Positions 1 through 11,333 of a DNA stretch of 64,000 nucleotides are shown here, in pieces. The DNA is taken from assembly GCF_021347895.1 (NCBI RefSeq), contig NC_067130.1, positions 24,573,817 to 24,637,816 on the forward strand. Reading direction: 5' to 3'. Position 1 is the first letter of the stretch, and each line of letters begins with the position of its first letter. The notes below the pieces were generated by a model. The model searched no databases. It had not been told where the DNA came from and saw nothing but the letters and a program-made list of their open reading frames with translations. The DNA is from Acanthochromis polyacanthus. Lineage: Eukaryota; Chordata; Actinopteri; Pomacentridae. The position numbers were made by a program, and so were the translations under genes.

Positions 1-1803
1 ACAACTCCATGTATATTATGCTCAAAAGTGTTTGCAGCCACTGAGTGCGTGTGAGTGTGTAGGGGGGCTTCCAGCGTAAGGCTAGCATTTTCTTAGCTGC
101 AGTTAGCCCTGCTAGTAACATATGGTTTTGTGTGGAGGAGAGATTCAGTGATGAGGTGTCATTGAGAAGCAGCACCTTCGGCAAACATGGTATATTTATG
201 ACCAGCAAATCTGACAATGTAGACGATACTGCCTTCCAAAAGGACGCCACATCAGGACACTCCCAGAACATATGTAAGAATGATCCCACTTGATCTAGAG
301 AGCACAGATCACAAATGGGAGAGTGTACAAGTTTCATGTAATAGCGCTTCAGTGGTGTAAGGTACATTCTGTGTATGAGTTTAAAGTGTATGAGTTTATG
401 ATTAAGATTTTTTGATGTTTTGTCTAAGTTGTCCCATACCTTAGACCAACTTATTTCATCCCTAGGAATGCCAAGGTCTCTGGTCCATACTTGGTGAACA
501 GCCAGAGGGCCACAAGAGGGTTCTAATATGAAAGCGTAGAGAGCAGAGACAAGGCCTCTCGATTTCACTCCCACATCTAACAACTTATGAAGTTCGTGGG
601 TGGGAAGGGGAATACCCCAGGGCACACCGTAGGCTCGCATCGCTGAACGAAGACGTAAATAAAAGAAAAAGGACGCACCTGGGAGATTATAAGTAGTTTG
701 GAGATCATTAAATGCTCTCAGACCCCTATCATTATCAGCTATAACATTGATTCCCCTGTCCCTCCACTCTCTGAAAGAAAAGGGTACCCCTCCAGTTAGT
801 AAAGAATAGTTGTGGAATATTGGACTTTGTTTATGCCACTTTAGCGCAGAGCCCGTCGCCCTCCCCACTGAGTGCCATACTGTCAAAAGGAATGACATAA
901 TAGGACCTAGCTTATGTTTATATTGTTTACTGGAAAGCCCTGAATGAAGTCTTGGAGTCGATGAGGAGAGGCTAAGTGTTCTTCTATAGGTCTCCAAGAT
1001 GTTGATGTCCGAGGATCGAGCCAATTAGAGAGTGGCCGCAGCACATATGACCAAAAGTAATATTTAAAATTAGGGACTGCTAGACCTCCATTCCGTTTAT
1101 TACGTTGAAGAGTAGTTAGTTTGACACGTGGACGTCCTCCTCCCCAGATAAACTTCGATATTAATTTGTGCATCTTATCCCAATAACCTCTCGGTGGTGA
1201 AAGGGGTATCATATTAGAGTAAAAGTTCACTCTTGGGAGGACGTCCATTTTAATAATAGATACGCACGTTTGTAAGGAGTTCGGGAGATGCGTCCACCTT
1301 TCCAGATCTGCTTCCACCTCTTTCTTTATACCAAGGAAATTTTTGTTTTAAGTATAAAATAGGGAGGGATAGATGTTTATACCTAAGTATTTAAAGGTCT
1401 TAACTACTGGTATATGCATCGGCAACAAGGCAGCATCAGAGAGAGAATTAAGGGGCATCAGCGAGGATTTAGTCCAATTTATTTTGTAACCTGAGATTGT
1501 ACTGAATTCCTCAAATATTTCTATTATCGGGGTACAGTTTGATGTGTTATTTATGTATAATAAAATGTCGTCCGCGAATAGTGATATATGGTGTGAGGTA
1601 TTGCAGAAGGATATAGGTGAGAGAGATGGATGCTGCCTTATTGTCTGTGCAAGGGGCTCAAGAGACAGAGCAAACAAAAGCGGAGAAAGAGGGCACCCCT
1701 GGTGAGATCCTCTTGATATTAGAAAAGATGATGATATAATGTTACCTGAGTAGAGTACCTTAATCATGTTAATAAAGTTAATGCCAAGACCAAATGCTTC
1801 CAA
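1..1803 (-). pseudogene. L1-like LINE ORF2 fragment (RT to C-terminus)
   Basis: Reverse transcriptase and C-terminal part of an L1-clade ORF2, running off the left edge. Read on the minus strand from 1803, it shows the RT signature QGCPLSPLLFA and the catalytic box FADDILLY (about 1560-1580), then the thumb and connection region (LPRVNFYSNMIPLSPPRGYW; KFIWGGGRPR). At roughly 140-330 it has a cysteine/histidine knuckle (PICDLC...HMFWEC) typical of the L1 ORF2 C-terminus. A stop at 1348-1350 and a frame change near 905 break it. Endonuclease and early RT are missing, so the copy is 5'-truncated near 1803-1810. The 3' end and any poly-A lie outside the window. Confidence 0.85.
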
Positions 1804-1976
1804 TATTCACTTGTGTGTTCTGTGATAAAAAATGAATGTCATGTAGTGCTCTGAACTCATTGATTTTCATCTTTGGTAAAGTCTGACTAATTTTATATAG
1901 TGTTGTCCATCTGCCCTACCAAGAATTTTAGGATCAAATGTAAGCTCATAGTAATGACAGTAGATTGTATAATGTA

Positions 1977-3543
1977 CACTGCTCAAAAAAAATTAAAGGA
2001 ACACTTTGAAAACACATCATATTTCAATGCGGGGAAAAAACAAACTGGATATTTACACTGATATGGACTGGTTAATGTGTTAGGAATGAAAAGATGCCAC
2101 ATTGTTTGATGGAAATGAAAATTATCAACCCCCAGGAGGGCTAAATTCAAGACATTCCAAAATCAAAGTGAAAAACTGATGTGGCAGACTGGTCCATTTT
2201 CTGAAATTCGTTGGCAGCAACTCAAAACGGTACTCAGTAGTTTGTATGACCTCCATATGCTTGTATGCAGCCTGACAATATCGGGACATGCTCTTCATGA
2301 GATGATGGATGGTGTCCTGGGGTATCTCCTCCCAGATCTGAACCAGGGCATCACTTAGCTCCTGGACAGTCTGAGGAGCAACCTGGTGGTGTCGGATGGA
2401 ACTAAACATAATGTCCCAAAGGTATTGTATTGGATTCAGGTCAGGTGAGTATTGGGGCCAGTCAATGCTGTCAATTTCTTCATCCTCCAGGAACTGCATG
2501 AATTTTCTTGCCACATGAGGCCAGGCATTGTCGTGCACCACAAGGAACCCAGGACCATTGCACCAGTGTAGGGTCTGACAATGGATCCAAAGATTTCATC
2601 CTGATACCTAATGGCAGTCAAAGTGCCGTTGTCTAGCCTGTAGAGGTCTGTGCGTCCCTCAATGGATATGCCTCCTCAGACCATCACTGACTCACCACCA
2701 AACTGGTCATGCTAAACCATGTTATAGGCAGCATAACGTTCTCCATGGCTTCTCCAGACCTTTCCATGTCTGTGACATGTGCTCATGATGAACCTGCTCT
2801 CATCTGTGAAAAGCAAAAGGCGCCATTGGCAGACCTGCCAATTTCTGTGTTCTATGGCAAATGTCAAACGAGCTCCACGGTGCCGGTCAGCAAGCACAGG
2901 GGTCACTAGAGGATATCAGGCCCTCATTACATCTCTTTCTGATTGTTTGGTCAGAGACATTCACACCAGTGGCCTGCTGAAGGTCATTTTGTAGGGCTCT
3001 GGCTGTGCTCATCCTGTTCCTCCATGCACAAAGAAGCAGATAGCTGTCCTGCTGATGGGTTGAGGACCTTCTGCAGCCCTGTCCAGCTCTCCTCGAGTAA
3101 CTGCCTGTCTCCTGGAACCTCCTCCATGCTCTTGAGACTGTGCTGGCAGACCCAGCAAACCTTCTGGCAATGGCACATATTGATGTGCCATCGTGGAGGA
3201 GTTAGGCTGCCTCTGCAACCTCTGTAGGGTCCAGGTATTGTCTCATGCTATCAGTAGTGACAGTGACACTAGCCAAATGCAAAACTATTGAAAAACAGCC
3301 AGAAAACATTAGGAAGGAAAAAATGCCAGCGGCCTTCACTGATAAATTAATTCCTGTTTTGGGGGTTGTCTCATTGTTACTCGTCTAGTGCACCTGTTGT
3401 TAATTTCATGAACACCAAATCAGCTGAAGCTGACTAAAAACCCCTTCTTGTACTTACTTGACCAGATCAGAATCCCACATGTTTGACCGATTTGATGCAA
3501 TACTTAGATTAAAAAGTGTTCCTTTAATTTTTTTTGAGCAGTG
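1977..3543 (-). mobile_element. Complete but dead Tc1-type transposon, 1567 bp
   Basis: Both ends carry the same 31-bp inverted repeat, which starts CACTGCTCAAAAAAAATTAA. TA target duplications flank it at 1975-1976 and 3544-3545. Length and TIRs are those of a complete Tc1 element. The transposase lies on the minus strand and is decayed into several frames. Confidence 0.93.
2125..3218 (-). pseudogene. Tc1 transposase, decayed, catalytic Glu replaced by Gln
   Basis: Fragments in order on the minus strand: helix-turn-helix region (about 3218-2984), the first catalytic aspartate in LLFTDESRF (2906-2712 segment), then the second catalytic block VHDNAWPHVARKF and WPQYSPDLNPIQYLWD (2541-2125 segment). 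Tc1 transposases carry a DD34E triad. Here exactly 34 residues separate the second Asp from the third position, but the codon at 2425-2427 is CAA (Gln) instead of a Glu codon. Together with the frame breaks between the three blocks, this makes the copy inactive. Confidence 0.88.
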
Positions 3544-3545
3544 TA

Positions 3546-4670
3546 TATAACTTTAGCAGAAATGGTAAATGGTCTGCACTTCTATAGTCCCTATTAGAGT
3601 CATCAAGCCACTTCTGTATATGCAGGTGAGACTGGACAATTCTGTTTGGAGCTCCAATACTGCTCCCCACTGTATATGACACATAGTTCTGAAGCATTAC
3701 ATACTGAGGCCAACTGGTAACGTAGTCCATGATCCAGGTCACCAGAGTTGAATGGTGTTAAAGCTGCTGGAAAAATAAAATAACCTCAGCCTTTGATTTA
3801 CTGACAGTCTTTTTCATCTCACCTCCATCTGTCTGTATTAGTGACCTGTAAGTTAATCAGCAGCAAGTAAGGACACCTGTGGTGGGGCTGCTCACTTGCC
3901 TTCAATCCAACACTCCACTCCATAAAACCCTGGTTCAGAATGTCATTCAGCACCAGATCTCCAATATAGACTCCATGCCTCTACTGATTCCCTGCTTTGT
4001 CCTCTGCTCAAATCCCTGAATTCTCCTTGGATCACTGACTGCCTGTTTCAGCTACAACTTTGCCGAATTCTCAAAACCTGCCGTCCAGATCATCTGCCTG
4101 CTTCAGCCCCCCATGACTCCACTGGACTCCTCTCTTCACACACAATTCACAGTCTAACAGATTCCTAACTGCTCTTTTCCAGCCTTGAAATTTTCAGCAG
4201 ACTTCATGCATGAGTTTTTTCTGTTTGGTTTTCCATTGCTAACCTGGTCTATCCTTGTTATTTCCTTTGTTTATTCCTTGCAGCTCTCTTCATGTTGTAC
4301 TTGAGTCTTGGTTAGCTTTTGGTCGTGTCTCCATTTTTTGCCATGAATCAGTTTCTCGTGTCTTGCCCAGTAGAAAGGTAGCTCTGTGTTGGTGATTGTT
4401 AGTTTCATGTATTCAGTGTTTTTTGCTCACTTCTTCTTCGATTTCATTGTTTTGTTCCTTATTGTTAACCTAACCTTGCTCATCTTCCCTTGCTCTCTTT
4501 GCTTGGTAATTTGGTATGTTTGTTTTTGATCACTGTAACTAGTAGTTCAATGTGTTATTTTCACTTATTGTAAGTAAACATACCTTTCACTGATTCTCTG
4601 ACCTTATCTTCATTAGTGTCTGTACCTGAGTTCTTAGTAAATCTGTGGCATTAATGTGATTTTGGCCACG
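3546..4670. repeat. Unclassified repeat-like DNA, partly T-rich
   Basis: 3556-3620 resembles the start of a common teleost dispersed repeat (AAATGGTAAATGGTCTGCAC). From about 3840 to 4660 the DNA has the look of a decayed LTR or retroelement leader: a CACCTGTGGTGGGGCTGCTC block, a TATA-like CCATAAAACCC at about 3918, then a long T-rich tract. I could not find terminal TG..CA with a target duplication, so the class is open. No coding signal. Confidence 0.3.
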
Positions 4671-4675
4671 TCCCC

Positions 4676-4960
4676 TTGTCTACCCAGACTGGTGAAGGCA
4701 TGGTGAAGGGCATCGTCCACTCTGGCACTGAGTTGGTCGGCGAACTGGAGGGGGTCCAATGAAAGCTTGATCAATGGCCAGAGGGACCTGAATAAGCTTT
4801 TTAAGGAGTGAGGTCATTGCTACCAGTCTGTAGTTGTTGGGGGTCATCTTCCATACAGGACTTAGGCAAGATGTCTTCCAAAACACAGGGACCATTTCCA
4901 GATATAAAATTAGGTTTAAGAGGTGCTGGGGGGTACAGGCCTGTCACCTGAACTGAACAA
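4676..4960 (-). pseudogene. Rex1/L2-like LINE reverse transcriptase scrap
   Basis: The minus strand reads through two frames with PVFWKTSCLSPV, NNYRLVAMTSLLKKL, and a degraded DPLQFA-like block. These correspond to the early RT motifs (VVPI.KK....NDYRPVALTS) of CR1/L2-group LINEs such as Rex1. Very short and broken. Confidence 0.6.
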
Positions 4961-5439
4961 AATTTCTGTGCAGAGCAGTTCACGAACTGAGAGTGGAGAG
5001 AGATCTATCGTAAAGTAATTAAAGTCTCCATAGATTGCTAGAAAAAAACAACAACAACACTGAGGTGCAGAGTCTGGAATCTCATTTTGAGAGAGGCAGT
5101 TGCTTAGTTAGTAGATGGAGGAATCAGAGCATCAAAGCATCAAAATGAGATATGAAGATTCCCTGGGTATGTAGTGACATCTGTCTTGTGCTTAAACTGC
5201 CATACATTTACTTACATATATATATACATACAATTTCTATGTATCTATGTAAGTAATATTGTTGTAATTCCTGTTGAAAGTTTTTCAGCCAATCACAAGA
5301 ACGTGTGGAATTTCAGGTGTAATTTATTGCTCGCCCCTTCCCAGCGCAAATATCCCAGTGCAATAAATCAAGCGTATATATTTGGCTGCTACAGGCCATA
5401 GTGATCGCTGTGTTAGGGAAAGTAGACATGCATGCGCAC

Positions 5440-5567
5440 TTATGTACTGCTGAATAAACGGTCAATAGCAGTCAGCCGGGCGGCGTACCGGTGGAAGAGC
5501 GGCGTACCACCACAAGATCTTTTGCCGGTACACAGTACCGGACCGTACCGGCTTACTTTCACCCCTG
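5440..5567. mobile_element. Terminal part of a hAT-like non-autonomous element
   Basis: The block ends CTTACTTTCACCCCTG, preceded by repeated CGTACCGG / GTACCGGACC motifs. This looks like a hAT terminus with its subterminal repeats, read at the right-hand end. The matching left end was not found, so the start is arbitrary. Confidence 0.4.
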
Positions 5568-6033
5568 CATACAAATAGTACCTCTATCTACTGTATATAT
5601 CGATACGTAAACACTGTAAATTCTTGTATATACTATAAAATCTTGTTGCATTTCCATATCTGCAATATCCTTATTTATTGTGCAGATAACATTCATAACA
5701 TCCACTTCTAGTTATTAATAGCCTTCATTCAGTGTCTTTTCTTTTTTTTTATTCAGTTTTTATCGTAGTTTCGTCCTGTGATAGCAACTTTGATGTTAAT
5801 TCCTGAATGAAAATAAAGGAGTCAGAATCTGACTATTGTGCAATCTTAATTTTGGTTAATCTGTGACATGCTTTTGCCTAAATAAACAAATCATAGATGA
5901 GCCAAAAGGAATCCTTTATGCATGTATAGATTTTTAGAACCAGCTATGACATGTCACCTCTATTGAAATCATATGTCACCTCTAATGACACCATCTTCAC
6001 TTGCTCTGCTATCATCTGGTGGATATGGTGGCC

Positions 6034-6036
6034 TCC

Positions 6037-6060
<24 letters not shown>
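6034..6060. repeat. (CT)n microsatellite
   Basis: Uninterrupted CT dinucleotides, followed by a GTCTCTC variant. Intergenic or intronic; no gene assigned. Confidence 0.95.
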
Positions 6061-6069
<9 letters not shown>

Positions 6070-6778
6070 AAACACACTCACACAAACTCTATCTTTTCCC
6101 TAAATCCATCAAAGACCTTACTGGAATAGTCATATTCAAAGGCAATATTGCCAAACCACTGCAATGATATCTCTCTCTCTTGCTCTCTTCATCCATCCAT
6201 CCATTCATCCATACATACATACTACTGTTACCATGTCTTGTGAATATTTCATATTCATTTGTCATGAATGCGTTTTTTTTCTTTTCGGAAAGTACAGAAG
6301 ACCGAGCGAAGACAGCAGCCTCACCAACCAGCTTGTTAACAAAGTGAAACTAAGCAGAGTTCTTCATACTAACTTACTACTCAGCCTATATTCCCCACTA
6401 AGCTTTATTCAATTCAGCAGTATAATCCTAGCTTCATCCACTACATTAGTAATGTAGTTGTAGCTGGAAAGCATCCTCCTTCTGTCTGCTCTTTTTGTTT
6501 TTGTTGTTATTAAATTGTATTTGTCTTTTCATCCACAATACTGACAGAGGTCATAGTTCTTGTATTATAAAGGTATCTCACCATCGTCAAAATGCAAACA
6601 TTCAAAGCAGACTAGTAAAAGTCTAAGGCAAAGTCTGCAATGACATTTCAAGTCTGTCTTTGATCTTCTGATTCATATCTACATTCTGCACATTTGGCTT
6701 TTGAGAATCATTCATTCATCATATATCTCACCTAGATATATTATCTGATTCCATTTCGTTGTTTTTCACAGCATAGAT

Positions 6779-7294
6779 AAGGGGTGTCAAATTTATTTTA
6801 GTCCAGGGCCACATAAAGCCCAATGTGATCTCCAGTTGGCCCCACCAGTAAAATCACAGCATAATAACCTATAAATAACCACAACTCCAAATTTTAAAAA
6901 GTACATCCTGAAAATGTTCACATTTGATGAAATCTATCTTTTTACAAAACATTATGAACGACCTGAAATTTCTGAAGGAAAACAAGTTCAATTTCAACAG
7001 TAGCCTATTATGCCTCAGTTCATTTCCACATGCATTGTAACTGCCAGATAACAGTTTATCTACAAAAACACAAAACATTCACACAGCTATCTGGAAATGA
7101 AAAATCTAGTATTTTACTTCATGATCAAAACAACTTGTCAAGGTCTAAAAATTATTTTAAATTTACAGTTAAATTTACAGTTTACAGTTGTAATGTCGTT
7201 GTAATTTTTATTCTTTGTAAAGTAGTCCCGTGGGCCGAAATGGAACGTCTCGCGGGCCGGTTTTGGACCGTGGGCCGTATGTTTGACATCGCTG
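6779..7294. mobile_element. hAT-like MITE, about 515 bp
   Basis: The left end reads AAGGGGTGTCAAATTTATTT and the right end TTTGACATCGCTG. Reversed, these share a (C/A)AGGGGTGTCAAA-type imperfect terminal inverted repeat, typical of a very common teleost hAT MITE. The body carries GGGCCACAT and GGGCCGTATG motifs at the two ends. No transposase. A target duplication is not clear, so the borders are approximate. Confidence 0.55.
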
Positions 7295-7547
7295 GTAGAA
7301 ATAATCGGAGCAGATGAGCGGAGTACGTGACGTGCATAAGTACACCGGTGTTCCGACTGCACACTTAAAGATGCATTCTCCCCTTCTCGGGAGTCTGTAC
7401 TTCCTAGTCCGAACAGCCAGCGCATATACAGTCTACGGGCCAGCGCAATTTCAGTATTGTTGTACGCCGCGTAAAACAAGCCGACGTTAAAACAATAGTT
7501 CAGCTAATTAGTTTGGTGTAGACGGACCTTTAAATCCTGTCATGCCT

Positions 7548-7550
<3 letters not shown>

Positions 7551-7579
<29 letters not shown>

Positions 7580-7580
7580 C
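7551..7580 (+). repeat. Poly-C homopolymer, 30 bp, beside a hAT-like end
   Basis: Thirty consecutive C followed by AGGGGGGCGTGCCCCACTATTTGAGAAACACTG (7581-7613). The flank resembles the end of another hAT-like element, so the run probably lies inside its subterminal region. Long homopolymers like this are also prone to length errors in assembly. Confidence 0.7.
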
Positions 7581-8321
7581 AGGGGGGCGTGCCCCACTAT
7601 TTGAGAAACACTGTATTAGGGGAATAGGAAAAGATGCACACTCTTCACTTCATTCACCATTTTCATCAAGCTTTTAGCAGCAGACATGAGCAAAGAAACC
7701 CATATAAAGAAAAAAAACTAGTACACCTTTTGAGCGCAGTATGTGATAATGTCTTTACTTCTTCTCATTACCAGAAACAACCAGGCTGCATGATCTTCCA
7801 AAATGCCCACTTTGTTAAAATGGACTAAATCCACTATCCTCCTAGGCTAGCGATTCAACTAGACATCAACTGTTGGAGTGCAATCCCCCATTAATCACAT
7901 TTCCCATTATCAATGATTAAATCCCTTATCTAGGCATGCACATTTTACATATGTTTCAGAGCTTCCAACCTTCACTTCAGCTTTACGTAGTGCATGCTTG
8001 GATAGATCTATCATAACCAAATAGACATCACATAGACACATATACATATTTTTTTTAAAGAAATATGCACAAGTTTATTTGCAAATTCATGCAGTTTGCA
8101 GGGATTGACTTTCCAGTGGTATATATCTAACCAAAGTCATCTCTGTGCTAATAGTGTAAGGAAACATTCCTAACAGAAACAAGGAAATAGTTTCAAACTA
8201 GTGGAATTACTTCAGTTTATTTCCATGTTACCTGCACACTACTTTACCAAACAAGCAGGAACTGATTTAAACTAAACTAGATTCCCCAAAGTGGCCTTAG
8301 AACTTTATTGTTTGTTCTTAC

Positions 8322-8440
8322 CTTTGGCTGGAGATGTGGGTGAGCTCAGTAGGTTCATGCGCACATAAGGCATATTTGCTTGAAGAGATGGTTGTTTCCG
8401 TCTCCTCAGCTGCATGCTGCATATTCATCCCATTACACTG
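8322..8440 (-). CDS. nrg1: nrg1 cytoplasmic exon (second after TM exon)
   Basis: Exon of 119 bp bounded by an acceptor (TTTATTTCTAG, ending 8441) and donor GTAAG (8321-8317). It reads QCNGMNMQ..AAEETETTISSS..., aligning with the segment after LVNQ in the neuregulin-1 cytoplasmic tail (the AETSFSTS-like region of mammals). It enters in phase 0 from the exon at 8538-8691 and leaves two bases of a codon. That matches the phase of the corresponding vertebrate exon, so at least one more exon must follow left of this point. I searched by eye for the following SWSNG-type exon in 1-8300 and did not find it. The sequence is weakly conserved; the splice signals and phase carry the call. Confidence 0.75.
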
Positions 8441-8537
8441 CTAGAAATAAAAGAGGACCAGAAATCAGAATGGCAGTTGTCATAAATGTACAAATTCAAG
8501 CCTTGATGTCTTTTATCTGGTACTTAAAATAGCATAC

Positions 8538-8691
8538 ATTGACAAGCTTCAAATCTTGAAGTGGCAAGTTAGAACTCTGACATCCTCTGGTAGACCTTGC
8601 AAGGTTGGAGCCAATGTCTGCTTTTGTATTGTTGTTCCTCTTATTCTTCAGGCTCTGCCTCAGACGGTCACGTAATTTCTTCCTCTGTTTC
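8538..8691 (-). CDS. nrg1: nrg1 juxtamembrane cytoplasmic exon
   Basis: Exon of 154 bp with acceptor AAAAAACAG (8692-8693) and donor GTATGC (8537 downward). It completes the split lysine codon from the transmembrane exon and continues KQRKKLRDRLRQSLKNKRNN, the strongly basic stop-transfer stretch of neuregulin-1, and ends LKLVN. The middle (GSNLARSTRGCQSSN) is less conserved. This part of the precursor lies just inside the plasma membrane. Only 97 bp of intron separates it from the next exon at 8440. Confidence 0.93.
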
Positions 8692-8891
8692 CTGTTTTTT
8701 GAGAAAAACAATTGTGAAGCTTTCCAGATCACAACTGGACAACATATCTTGAGGGAGTGTCACATTTTATAAAAATAAGATGAAATGAGATGACATAAAA
8801 ACTGTATTATTCTCTAAAGGAATTCTTATTATACAAATTTAACCCAAATTTCATTAAATGTTGTTATAGCTTTACTATAGTCATGGTAAAT

Positions 8892-8895
<4 letters not shown>

Positions 8896-8926
<31 letters not shown>
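8896..8926. repeat. (TA)n microsatellite, Tc1 target
   Basis: Alternating TA immediately left of the Tc1 element. The same TA tract reappears at 10562-10582, 11322-11333 and about 14441-14452, between successive mobile elements. Confidence 0.9.
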
Positions 8927-10561
<1,635 letters not shown>

Positions 10562-10582
10562 TATATATATATATATATATAT

Positions 10583-11321
10583 CAACACGGTCTCACGGGG
10601 ATTCGTGAAACTGTCACGTCAGTTTTTGTTTCGGTTTCGTGCGCACCAACACGATGTCGTCATGTTTTTCGTGCCGCTCACCACGAGCGAAACCCGCTGT
10701 GGTAATCACATCTGAAAGTGGTTTATACCGGCGGATTCATGACGATCTAAGCTGTCCATCGGCGTTTGCGGCCGCCGCTGCAGCCGCCGCTGCGGCCGCC
10801 GGACATTCTTTAAATTCCTATGCAAATTCGGCGGATTCATGACGATCTAAGCTGTCCATCGGCGTTTGCGGCCGCCGCTGCGGCCGCCATTGCGGCCGCC
10901 GGACATCCGGCCACAACAGCGGCCGGATCACATCTGAAAGTGGTTTATACCGGCGGATTCATGATGATTTAAGCTGACCATCGGCATTTGCGGCCGCCGC
11001 CGCGGCCACCGCCGCGGCTGGATGTCTGGTGGCCGCAAACGCCGATGGACAGCTTAAATCGTCATGAATCCGCCGAATTTGCATAGGAATTTAAAGAATG
11101 TCCGGCGGCCGAAGCGGCGGCCGCAGTGGCGGCCGCAAACGCCAATGGACAGCTTAGATCGTCATGAATCCGCCGGTATAAACCACTTTCAGATGTGATT
11201 ACCACCGCGGGTTTCGCTCGTGGTGAGCGGCACAAGAAACATGACGACATCGTGTTGGTGCGCACGAAACCGAAACAAAAACTGACGTGACAGTTTCACG
11301 AATCCCCGTGAGACCGGGCTG
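10583..11321. mobile_element. GC-rich foldback (long inverted repeat) element
   Basis: The left arm starts CGGTCTCACGGGGATTCGTG and the right arm is its reverse complement, ending CGAATCCCCGTGAGACCG. The arms are roughly 200-260 bp and match closely. Inside each arm is a module of about 100 bp: GGCGGATTCATGACGATCTAAG, CTGTCCATCGGCGTTTG, then (GCCGCC)n. It occurs three times forward (from about 10730, 10830 and 10950) and twice inverted (about 11040 and 11145). Flanks are TA microsatellite on both sides. The alanine-rich reading frames in it come from GCC repeats and are not genes. The superfamily is unknown to me. Confidence 0.85.
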
Positions 11322-11333
11322 TATATATATATA

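Noticed and set aside
3840..4660. A third LTR, by resemblance to the two solo LTRs
   Set aside because: No TG..CA boundaries with a target duplication could be found, so it is left unclassified.
10639..11265. Poly-alanine reading frames (67 aa on each strand) in the foldback element
   Set aside because: They are mirror images created by GCC/GGC repeats in the inverted arms, without start context or homology.
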